This document shows positions 43,930-51,818 of a DNA stretch of 64,000 nucleotides, in pieces (the first letter of the stretch is position 1; every line of letters begins with the position of its first letter). Both the position numbers and the translations under genes were made by a program. The notes below the pieces were generated by a model. The model was given only the letters and a program-made list of their open reading frames with translations, made no database searches and had not been told where the DNA came from. Source of the stretch: Elusimicrobium minutum Pei191. GTDB taxonomy: Bacteria; Elusimicrobiota; Elusimicrobia; Elusimicrobiales; Elusimicrobiaceae. Location of the stretch: the NCBI RefSeq assembly GCF_000020145.1, contig NC_010644.1, positions 1,116,001-1,180,000 of the forward strand. The letters run 5' to 3'.

Positions 43930-45270
43930 TTAAAAAACCACCGGGTCCTCAAAGCCGATAAACCAGGCGGCGATAAACCCGCAAATATAAGAAACAAACA
44001 ACCCCGCCAGGTACACCGCAGGCATTGTTGTAAGGGGAACTAAAGGAATGCCCGATATACCGCCTATAACAAAAGCGCCTACCTGAAAACTCGCCACAAT
44101 AGCGCCGCCGAAACCTCCACCTATACAAGCGGCCAAAAATGGCCTGCCCAATGGCAGTGTAACGCCGTAAATCAAAGGTTCGCCAACGCCAAGCACGGCA
44201 ACGGGGAGGCCCGACCAAATTGTTTTTTTAAGTTTTTTATTTTTTGTTTTAATTAAAACAGCTATGGCCGCGCCCACTTGGCCCGCGCCGGCCATGGCAA
44301 GTATAGGAAATAAAACAGTATATCCATACACCTCAATTAGCTGCGCGTGTATCGGGGTTAACCCTTGATGAAGACCAAGCATAACAAGCGGCAAAAACGC
44401 GAATGAAAGCAAATACCCCGCCACAAAGCCGCCTTTGGCTATGGCAAAGTTAACAAACTGCACTATACCTAAAGACAGGAAACCGCCTAAAGGCTGCAGC
44501 GCAATAAGCGCGGCGGTACCCGCTATTAAAATAACAAGCACGGGCGTCAAAAATAAATCTAAAGAGTTAGGCATAAGCTTCCGTATTTTAACTTCAAGCC
44601 AGCTGGCGAAAATAACCACCATTAAAACAGCTATAACACCGCCGCGGCCCGGCACAAGGTTTTCGCCAAACAGTTTAATGTCCGCAAGCATAGGGTTTGT
44701 TAAAATAACGGCCATAACGCCGCCTATCATTGGCGATCCGCCAAATTCGCGCGCGGTATTAATGCCCACAAAAACGCTTAATCCCACAACAACCGCGTTG
44801 CCGAATATACTTAATATCTGGGATAAATTGGTTACGCTCCAGCCCGGCGCGTATTTAATTAAAATATTGTTAACGGCCATTATAAGACCGCAGCCCACAA
44901 AAGCGGGTATTAACGGAATAAAAATATTAGCTATTTTTTTAAGCATGACTTTAGCGGGGGTTTGGTTTTTTTCTTTTAACTCTTCCCTTAGCGTATATGC
45001 TATTGAAGACGTCCCCAAAGGCATTGAAACCAATTTGGCAAACTCATCAGCCACTTTGCCCGCTTTACCGGGCCCCAGAATAACCTGCAGCTGCAGCCCG
45101 TTATCCACAATTCCGTAAACTTCCTCAATGGCTTTAATTTTTTCAACGTCAATTATTTTTCTGTTTTTTACACCCATTCTTAAACGGGTCATACAAACCG
45201 AAACGCCCGTTATATTTTCTTTTCCGCCGGCTATTTGTAAAATTTGTCCGGCTAATTGTTTATAATCCAT
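43930..45270 (-). CDS. PTS EIIBC permease, N-acetylmuramate/sucrose-type
   Basis: A 446-residue phosphotransferase-system permease with fused B and C domains. The IIB domain has the phospho-Cys motif VCMTRLRMGV, very close to the CMTRLRLGV of MurP, and VILGPGKAGKVADE. The IIC domain spans about ten helices with the conserved GVGEPLIYGVTLPLGRPF loop. N-acetylmuramic acid is the best guess for substrate; other sugars of the glucose family are possible. No EIIA or MurQ gene is adjacent, so EIIA must be supplied elsewhere. The ATG at 45270 has a GGGAGAT site; a longer frame from 45294 has none. Confidence 0.85.
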   Translation of the reverse strand: MDYKQLAGQILQIAGGKENITGVSVCMTRLRMGVKNRKIIDVEKIKAIEEVYGIVDNGLQLQVILGPGKAGKVADEFAKLVSMPLGTSSIAYTLREELKEKNQTPAKVMLKKIANIFIPLIPAFVGCGLIMAVNNILIKYAPGWSVTNLSQILSIFGNAVVVGLSVFVGINTAREFGGSPMIGGVMAVILTNPMLADIKLFGENLVPGRGGVIAVLMVVIFASWLEVKIRKLMPNSLDLFLTPVLVILIAGTAALIALQPLGGFLSLGIVQFVNFAIAKGGFVAGYLLSFAFLPLVMLGLHQGLTPIHAQLIEVYGYTVLFPILAMAGAGQVGAAIAVLIKTKNKKLKKTIWSGLPVAVLGVGEPLIYGVTLPLGRPFLAACIGGGFGGAIVASFQVGAFVIGGISGIPLVPLTTMPAVYLAGLFVSYICGFIAAWFIGFEDPVVF

Positions 45271-45383
45271 GATAAAATATCTCCCGACAGGCAATCCTGG
45301 TATAAAACAAGACTGCGCTTCATTTATAATTTTATAATAAAATGATACACTTTATTATCAGAACTTTAATAAAGGGCAGTAAA

Positions 45384-46577
45384 ATGGCTACATCTAAACT
45401 TTCGTTTTCCTATTCTAAAATGACGCTTTACCGCGAGTGTCCGCAAAAATATAAATTCCGTTATATACATAAAATACCGGAAGCTCCCAAATATTATTTC
45501 GCGTTCGGTTCGGCCATGCATAAAGCGCTTGAGTTTATTTACAGCGTTAAACAGCCGCCGTTTCCTTCCTTAGAACAAATTTTAGATTTTTTTGACGCCG
45601 ATTGGCGCAGCACAAGTTATCAGGACAAAGGCTATGCCAGCATTTCCAAAGAGCTTGAAGGATACGACGAAGGCCGCCGCATTTTAATATCTTACTACCA
45701 AAAACATAAAGACAGTTTTTTTATTCCTTTAGCCGTTGAATTTAGAACAACTTTAGATATTGATAATCTTTCCCTCATAAGCATTATTGACCGTGTTGAT
45801 TATTTTGGCAACGGAGCGTTGGCGATTACGGATTATAAAACTGGCAAAACCGTACAGCGCGAGCCCGACCAGCTTTATATGTACCAAAAGGTAATGCAAA
45901 ACTCTCCTGTTTTAAAAAACATCATAAATGAAAAAGAGGGCAAAGAAACGGAAGTAAAAATTGAAAAACTTTCCTTTTACCATTTACCGTCATTAAAAGT
46001 TATGGATTTTGAGCCCGCCCCCCAAAAAGAAATTGATGTTTTTTGGGAAGGCGTTTTAAAAACCGCCGATGAAATACGCGGCAAAAACTTTAACCCAGAT
46101 CCTTCCGAAAGCAAATGCCGCTGGTGCGATTACAAAGCAATGTGCCCTGTTTTTACGGGTATGGAGTTTGAGCAGTTTCAAAAAACGGAAAAGCCTGTAT
46201 TTTCAGATATCCCGGTAACAAATGAGGATATTTTATCTTCAAAAATAGACGAACTTGCCGAAACGGGGCAAAAATATTCTTCTTTAAAAAAAGAAATTAT
46301 TTCCTTAATGAAACAAAACAACTACAACCAACATTTCGGCTCAAATTACAAAGTTGAGCTTAAACAAAAAGAATTTTTAGATTTTGAAGACAAAGAAAAA
46401 GTTATAGAATTTTTAAAAGAAAAAAATCTTATTAAAAAAACGCTTGTACCTACGCAATGCTCAATAGAAGCGCTTTTGGACGACCCTTCCGTACCGGAAG
46501 ACGATAAAGCCCGCCTTAAAGAGCTTGGCGTTAACCGCGTTTCGGACGAGCTTCAAATAAAAAAGGTTGAAAAATAG
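45384..46577 (+). CDS. PD-(D/E)XK nuclease, AddB/RecB-C-terminal-like
   Basis: A 397-residue nuclease with the PDDEXK_1 fold: LSFSYSKMTLYRECPQKYKFRYI opens the domain, GSAMHKALE is motif I, and ALAITDYKTGK gives the catalytic D..K. Four cysteines (one in YRECPQKY and three in CRWCDYKAMC) match the iron-sulfur cluster of AddB/Cas4-type nucleases. There is no helicase domain and no CRISPR array nearby, so it is a stand-alone DNA-repair-type nuclease. The ATG at 45384 is used because of its AAGGG site. Confidence 0.88.
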   Translation: MATSKLSFSYSKMTLYRECPQKYKFRYIHKIPEAPKYYFAFGSAMHKALEFIYSVKQPPFPSLEQILDFFDADWRSTSYQDKGYASISKELEGYDEGRRILISYYQKHKDSFFIPLAVEFRTTLDIDNLSLISIIDRVDYFGNGALAITDYKTGKTVQREPDQLYMYQKVMQNSPVLKNIINEKEGKETEVKIEKLSFYHLPSLKVMDFEPAPQKEIDVFWEGVLKTADEIRGKNFNPDPSESKCRWCDYKAMCPVFTGMEFEQFQKTEKPVFSDIPVTNEDILSSKIDELAETGQKYSSLKKEIISLMKQNNYNQHFGSNYKVELKQKEFLDFEDKEKVIEFLKEKNLIKKTLVPTQCSIEALLDDPSVPEDDKARLKELGVNRVSDELQIKKVEK

Positions 46578-46578
46578 T

Positions 46579-48504
46579 ATGCAAAAAACACCGTCAAAAA
46601 TTAAAATCTCCCTAATTATAACGGCGGGATTTGCGATTGTTTTTACTTTGGCGAGGCTGGCTCTTTTGCTTATTTATCCAGACTATTTTAAAGAACTTAC
46701 CAAAACTGAAATTTTGTTTTCTTTTTTAAACGGGCTGCGCTTTGATTTCGGCATAATAGCTTTATTCGCGGGGCCGCTTTTACTGCTTTTTAACCTGCCC
46801 GTAAAATCAAAGATTTTTTTAAAAACAGTTTTATTCTTACTCGCTTTTGTTTTTATCGTTGTTACAGGCCTTTTAGCGGCTGATATTATTTATTTCGGCT
46901 ACTCTTTTAAGCATATTACCGAAGAAATTCTTATTTTAGGCAATGACGCCGGGTTTATATTCCAATATGTTTTTAGCAAAAAATTACTTTTGCTTGCAAT
47001 AATTGTTTTCGCCGCCGCTTTAATTGCGGCGGTAAACAAAATGGCAGATATATATTCCCGTGCGGAAACGCAAAATATTTTTAAATCCGCCTTAACCTCC
47101 GCAGTAATAATAATTTTAATTATCTTCGGAATACGCGGCAGGATTTTGGTAACTAATGAAAGCGGCACAAAATTCGCCCGTAAAGCCATAGGCATTGCGG
47201 ACGTTTATTTATACGCCGCAAATTCCGCCGCCGCTAATCTTACTTTAAACGGGGTATTTACCTCTTTCCACACCACAAGAAAGGGTAAGGTTGAACTTGT
47301 AAATAACTTTCCTTTAAACGAAGCTTTGGAAAACGCGCAAAACATTCTGTTTGAGCCGAAAGACATTCTTGTAAATAAAGATTTCCCTTTAATGCGCATA
47401 AGTCCCAAAAAAACAAACGCAGGCGAATATAATTTTTTTGTAGTCCTTTTGGAAGGCTGGAGCCCTTTTTATATTGATTCTTTGCAAGGCAAAAATTACG
47501 GCGTTACGCCTAATTTTGACAATATCGTAAAAAACGGCGTTAATATGACAAACGCTTACTCCGCCGGGGCAAGAAGCATATTCGGCTTTGGGGCGGCTTT
47601 CGCTGGCGTGCCTATGCTGCCAAGCCTTCCCGTTTTCGGTTACGGGCTGGAACTTTCTGATATCACCGCAATAGGCCGCCCTTTTAACGAGCGGGGATAT
47701 TACACAATTTTCGCACAGGCCTCGCACAGAGATTCTTACAGGATGTGCGCTTTAGCCTCAGGCCTTTTGGATATGCAAGACAGTTTCGGCAGGGAAGATA
47801 TTCCCGTTTTGCTTCCTTATAGGGAAAATGCTTCCTTCGGCTATGATTACGATATGCTTATGTTTACGGCTGATAAAGTGAAAAAACATGATAAATTTTT
47901 AGCCCTTACTTTTACCGCAATAACGCATGATCCTTTTACCGTCACCTTGGAAGAGTTTGAAAAATACCCCAGGGGTAGTTGGGAAAATGAATATCTTAAC
48001 TCCTTATACTACGCTGATTTCGCCATAGGCGAGCTTATTAAAAAAGCTAAAGAAGACGGCTGGTTTGACAATACTGTTTTTATTTTTTTATCCGACCACG
48101 GGCAAGGACAAAAAGGCCGTGACACAATTAAAACAAGAATGCAAATACCTTTTGTTATTTACGCTCCTAAAATATTAAAACCGCAAACAATTAATTACAC
48201 CGTTTCCCAGCTTGATTTGCTGCCCACTATATATAATCTCGCGGGTATTGAAAGCCCTTATACGGCTTTAGGTAAAGATATTTTCGGTTCGGACAAAGGG
48301 CGCGTTGCCTTTTTTGCCGAAGGTATTGATATCGGGCTTATGACTGATAAAGGCGCACTTAAACATAGCGGCTTAGGTATTTTAGGCGCGCAGTTTACCG
48401 AGCCTGATTTTGACGTAAAAAAAGCGGAAAGAGACCTTCTTTCCCTTGAAAAAGCGGGAACGTCTTTATTAAAAACCAACAAGTGGTATTTAAGCAAGCC
48501 TTAA
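46579..48504 (+). CDS. LtaS-like sulfatase-family membrane phosphotransferase
   Basis: A 641-residue inner-membrane protein. Five helices fill residues about 10-200, then a periplasmic sulfatase-like domain follows. Motifs: FFVVLLEGWSP (metal Glu), NAYSAGARSIFGF at the nucleophile position, GYDYDMLMF and IFLSDHGQGQKG (metal Asp-His). In LtaS and OpgB relatives the nucleophile is Thr; here the aligned residue is Ser. It may add phosphoglycerol or phosphoethanolamine-type groups to envelope glycans. The start follows the preceding stop by one base; a TTG at 46567 is an alternative. Confidence 0.85.
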   Translation: MQKTPSKIKISLIITAGFAIVFTLARLALLLIYPDYFKELTKTEILFSFLNGLRFDFGIIALFAGPLLLLFNLPVKSKIFLKTVLFLLAFVFIVVTGLLAADIIYFGYSFKHITEEILILGNDAGFIFQYVFSKKLLLLAIIVFAAALIAAVNKMADIYSRAETQNIFKSALTSAVIIILIIFGIRGRILVTNESGTKFARKAIGIADVYLYAANSAAANLTLNGVFTSFHTTRKGKVELVNNFPLNEALENAQNILFEPKDILVNKDFPLMRISPKKTNAGEYNFFVVLLEGWSPFYIDSLQGKNYGVTPNFDNIVKNGVNMTNAYSAGARSIFGFGAAFAGVPMLPSLPVFGYGLELSDITAIGRPFNERGYYTIFAQASHRDSYRMCALASGLLDMQDSFGREDIPVLLPYRENASFGYDYDMLMFTADKVKKHDKFLALTFTAITHDPFTVTLEEFEKYPRGSWENEYLNSLYYADFAIGELIKKAKEDGWFDNTVFIFLSDHGQGQKGRDTIKTRMQIPFVIYAPKILKPQTINYTVSQLDLLPTIYNLAGIESPYTALGKDIFGSDKGRVAFFAEGIDIGLMTDKGALKHSGLGILGAQFTEPDFDVKKAERDLLSLEKAGTSLLKTNKWYLSKP

Positions 48505-48518
48505 TATATAATGTAATT

Positions 48519-49964
48519 ATGAACACAGAAAAAAATTATCTTGTGCTGGACCAGGGGTCCAGCGGGTCGCGCGTTTTTATTGTAAACGCCGAGGGCAAAA
48601 CACTCCATAAAAAATACCGGGAGCTTACCCCAAAACACTTAGGCCTTAACTTGGCCGAATACGACGGGGAGGAGCTTTTGCTCCAGCAATTTAACCTGCT
48701 TGAGGAAATAATGCAGCAAAATCCCGGCGGTAAAATAAAATCAATGGCGGTTTCCAGCCAGCGCTCGACAATAGTTTTGTGGGATAAAAATACTGGCAAA
48801 ACCTTATGCCCCGTTTTAACCTGGCAAGACGGCCGCGGAGCCGAATACGCAAATAAAGTAAAAATGAGCCAGGAAGAAATTCACGCAAAAACGGGTTTAT
48901 ATAAAACGCCGTTTTATTCGGCTTCTAAAATAACATGGTGTTTAAATAACTATCCCCAGGCCAAAAAGGCGGCTGAGGAAGGCGCCCTTTTAATAGCGCC
49001 TGTGGCCACTTTTGTAATATGGCATCTGACTGGTAAAAAAGTTTTTGCGGTTGACCCTACTTTAGCGCAAAGAACGCTGCTTTTTAACATTAACACTTTT
49101 ACCTGGGATGACGACCTTATTGCCGCTTTTAATATACCCAAAAATGCTTTGCCCGAAATAAAAAATACCGTTGATAATTACGGCAGTTATAAAGGAATAC
49201 CGATAAAAGTATGCGTGGGGGACCAGCAGTCCGCCGCCATAGGCATAGGATCTGAAAAAGAAGGCGACGCTATTATAAACTACGGCACAGGCGCTTTTTT
49301 ACTTGTTAACACGGATAAAAATTTAAAAAGTATACCGGGCCTTTTAACTTCTGTAGGGCCGTCCACAAAAACTAACCCGAAAAATTTTATGCTTGAAGGC
49401 CCCGTTAACGCGGCAAGCGCCATTTTCCAATGGCTTAACAGCGTAGGCATAAATTTTGATTTAAATGATATAGACGATATTTACCAAAGAAGCAAAAACC
49501 CCGTTTATTTCCTGCCAGCTTTCGGCGGAATAGGCGCGCCTTACTGGGATTTTGAAACGCCTACCGTAATGGCCGGGTTTACAACGGCAAGCAAAAAGGA
49601 AGATATTATAGCAGGCGGCGTTAACAGCCTTGTTTTTATGCTTGCCGACATCGCTTTTTACATTCAAAAAGCCAATGTAAAAATTGATAATGTTAAAGTA
49701 TCGGGCGGGTTTGCAAAAAACCATTCTCTTTTGCAATTCCAGGCTGATATTTTAAACACAAAGCTCACCCAAACCTGCGAAAACGAAACCACCGCCATGG
49801 GCGCCGTATGTCTTATGGCTAAAGAAGACGGAGTTGACGTGTCTTCTTGGGAAATTTTTAACGCCCACAGGGTAATTAACCCTCAAATTACTGCGCTTGA
49901 AGCCATGGATTTATACCAAAAATGGCACCGTTTTTTTGACTGGTGCAGAAGTTTTAAAAAATAA
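48519..49964 (+). CDS. FGGY carbohydrate kinase, glycerol-kinase-like
   Basis: A 481-residue cytoplasmic sugar/polyol kinase. It starts LVLDQGSSGSRVFIV, the FGGY phosphate motif where glycerol kinase has DQGTTSSR. AVSSQRSTIVLWDKNTGK, LTWQDGR, YGTGAFLL, FLPAFGGIGAPYWD and VSGGFAKNHSLLQFQADIL, in pieces, all align to the glycerol-kinase branch. Glycerol as substrate is likely but not certain, since the GTTS motif is altered to GSSG. The ATG at 48519 is used; it overlaps no neighbour. Confidence 0.85.
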   Translation: MNTEKNYLVLDQGSSGSRVFIVNAEGKTLHKKYRELTPKHLGLNLAEYDGEELLLQQFNLLEEIMQQNPGGKIKSMAVSSQRSTIVLWDKNTGKTLCPVLTWQDGRGAEYANKVKMSQEEIHAKTGLYKTPFYSASKITWCLNNYPQAKKAAEEGALLIAPVATFVIWHLTGKKVFAVDPTLAQRTLLFNINTFTWDDDLIAAFNIPKNALPEIKNTVDNYGSYKGIPIKVCVGDQQSAAIGIGSEKEGDAIINYGTGAFLLVNTDKNLKSIPGLLTSVGPSTKTNPKNFMLEGPVNAASAIFQWLNSVGINFDLNDIDDIYQRSKNPVYFLPAFGGIGAPYWDFETPTVMAGFTTASKKEDIIAGGVNSLVFMLADIAFYIQKANVKIDNVKVSGGFAKNHSLLQFQADILNTKLTQTCENETTAMGAVCLMAKEDGVDVSSWEIFNAHRVINPQITALEAMDLYQKWHRFFDWCRSFKK

Positions 49965-50022
49965 AAATTCTGATATACAAACGCATTACAAATAGTGCGT
50001 GAAATTATTAATAAGATAAAAT

Positions 50023-50100
50023 AAAAACCCCCGCTAAGTTTTAAAATTTAACTTCAGTTAAAATTTAAAGCGCGTCTTTAAAAGACTTTGCGGGGGTAAA
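50023..50100. terminator. Long bidirectional terminator
   Basis: Outer stem CCCCCGC/GCGGGGG encloses an inner inverted repeat around TTTTAAAATTTAAC..GTTAAAATTTAAA, with A and T tracts on both sides. It separates the convergent kinase and ankyrin genes. Confidence 0.72.
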
Positions 50101-50105
50101 AATTA

Positions 50106-51134
50106 TTAGTTTTTCTTCTTTTCTAAAATTATGGGCTGCACTTTTTCAATAATCAAACCTTCGTCCATCTCGGCGTCGGGCCTTTCATATTGCTTCATAT
50201 CCTCCGTGCTGCCGGATATTCTGAGATTATTTTCAAAAGAAATATCCTCTGCTTTTTTAAAAGTTGTTTCCGTACCTATATATTTGGTTTTAGAGGCGTC
50301 CGCCTTAACCGCGCTTACGTCGGATTTAGCTTCTTTAGCGGCCTTTTTAGCTTCCGCTTTAGCGGCTTTTTCAGCTTCTTTTTCTTTCTGCTTTATGGCT
50401 TTTTGCACCTGTGAACTTCCAGCGTAGCTTTCAGCTAAAAAATCAGCGGTAACATCTCTTCCCGCTGGAGCCTGTAAGTCAGCGTTGGCATTTATTAAAG
50501 CGGCGGCGGAACCATCGTTGCCTGTTCTAAGCGCTATAACTAAAGGAGTTTCACCGCTTTTATCTTTTTGCTCAATTTTGGCGCCCGCTTTTAAAAGAAT
50601 GTTTACCGTCTTTTTATTGCCCCCGGCGGCGGCGTGGGCAAGAGGCGTTTTAAGCAAAACGTCCTGCCTGTGCACGCTTGCGCCTTTATTTATTAAATAA
50701 GAAACAACCTGGTGGTGCCCGCCGGCGGCGGCAACCATTAAAGGCGTTATGCCATATTGAGCCGGACTATCAATTTCCGCGCCCGCTTCCACAAGCAGTT
50801 GTATTATTTCCAAATTGCCTGTTTCAGCCGCTTTTATCAAAGGGGTAAAGCCTTCGTCATTTTTTTCATTAGGGTCAACCCTGGCGCGTAAAAGCGTTTT
50901 TACGCTGTCAACGTTTTGCGCTCTTACGGAACGGATTAAAGAAGTGTCATAAACGTATCTGCCTTTTACGCCATCCCTTTCACCCAATAGATAACCGGGA
51001 TAGGTTTTATAAGGATCTTCCGTCATCTGTTTAGCGTCTTTAGCAGTATACTGCATTTGATTAGATTGGCTTTCCGCCTGGGCATAAGAAAATACTGCTA
51101 AAGGTAAAATTAACAAAAAATATATTTTTTTCAT
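50106..51134 (-). CDS. Secreted ankyrin-repeat protein
   Basis: A 342-residue protein with a signal peptide (FLLILPLAVFSYAQA). About five ankyrin repeats lie between residues 65 and 235, each with G-TPL--AA--G---IV--L---GA spacing: GFTPLIKAAETGNLEIIQLL, GITPLMVAAAGGHHQVVSYL, KTPLAHAAAGGNKKTVNILL and GETPLVIALRTGNDGSAAAL. A Lys/Ala/Glu-rich coiled stretch follows (about 245-280). It probably mediates protein contacts in the periplasm. No partner is evident. Confidence 0.88.
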   Translation of the reverse strand: MKKIYFLLILPLAVFSYAQAESQSNQMQYTAKDAKQMTEDPYKTYPGYLLGERDGVKGRYVYDTSLIRSVRAQNVDSVKTLLRARVDPNEKNDEGFTPLIKAAETGNLEIIQLLVEAGAEIDSPAQYGITPLMVAAAGGHHQVVSYLINKGASVHRQDVLLKTPLAHAAAGGNKKTVNILLKAGAKIEQKDKSGETPLVIALRTGNDGSAAALINANADLQAPAGRDVTADFLAESYAGSSQVQKAIKQKEKEAEKAAKAEAKKAAKEAKSDVSAVKADASKTKYIGTETTFKKAEDISFENNLRISGSTEDMKQYERPDAEMDEGLIIEKVQPIILEKKKN

Positions 51135-51289
51135 ATTTATTCTCCCAACCTGAATATGCCGTCATGAATATTATACTATTAAATATATAAATTTATGATT
51201 AAACTGTGTAAAATGACTTTTATATAATATAAAATAATTATGCAAATATAATTAATTTCAGTATAGTATTTGTTTTGATAGTTATGTAT
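51135..51289. other. Promoter region of the ankyrin gene
   Basis: AT-rich 155 bp with no gene. Confidence 0.4.
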
Positions 51290-51405
51290 TATGTTTATTG
51301 GTATAGATTTATGTACTATTTTACCCATGGACCCTTCGTTATTTTACCCCCCGAAGGGATCTTACAAAGGGCTAGAACTTTCCCCCTCTAGCCCTTTATT
51401 TTTTT
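51290..51405 (+). ncRNA. Candidate small RNA with terminator
   Basis: Hairpin CCCTTCG/CGAAGGG (51332-51358) is followed 7 bp later by a perfect 11-bp terminator stem AAAGGGCTAGA/TCTAGCCCTTT (51366-51397) and a T run. No plus-strand gene precedes it for more than a kilobase, so the terminator needs another transcript. No known RNA family was recognised and no protein frame is convincing. Confidence 0.4.
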
Positions 51406-51542
51406 GCCTTAAAAACACCTGCTTAAATGGGATGCCTTTTTGTTCATCAAACCTAACTTTTTTAGACGAGCCGTAAAAATAATATTTGGTATTTTTAAAT
51501 GTTATAATTTGTATATATATTACTAAATGGAGGATTTACATC

Positions 51543-51713
51543 ATGGCACATAAAATTGACGGTGCTGTTTGTATTAACTGCGGAGCTTGTGAAGGCACCT
51601 GTCCCGTAAGCGCGATTTCCGAACAGGACGGCAAAAGAGTAATTGACCCAGCCGTTTGCATTGATTGCGGCGCCTGCGTATCAAGCTGCCCCGTAAGCTG
51701 CATCTCAGCGTAA
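51543..51713 (+). CDS. 2x[4Fe-4S] ferredoxin
   Basis: A 56-residue clostridial-type ferredoxin. Two clusters are set by CINCGACEGTCP and CIDCGACVSSCP, the two CxxCxxCxxxCP motifs. It carries low-potential electrons for anaerobic enzymes. A GGAGG site lies 9 nt before the ATG; the longer frame from 51486 is rejected. It lies alone, 105 bp before the feoB-like gene. Confidence 0.95.
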   Translation: MAHKIDGAVCINCGACEGTCPVSAISEQDGKRVIDPAVCIDCGACVSSCPVSCISA

Positions 51714-51818
51714 CAACATTTTAGCCGCTCTTATTTACAAGATAGCGGCTTTTATGGTAGACTAAAGTTAGGCATAACTTACAATTTTAAATCAGATTAA
51801 AAAAACAGGGCCTTTAAA

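Noticed and set aside
45384-46577. CRISPR Cas4 nuclease
   Set aside because: The fold and cysteines are similar, but there is no cas1/cas2 or repeat array anywhere in the window. A stand-alone AddB/RecB-like nuclease fits better.
51291-51476. 61-codon plus-strand frame
   Set aside because: It runs through two hairpins including a terminator, and its composition is not gene-like.
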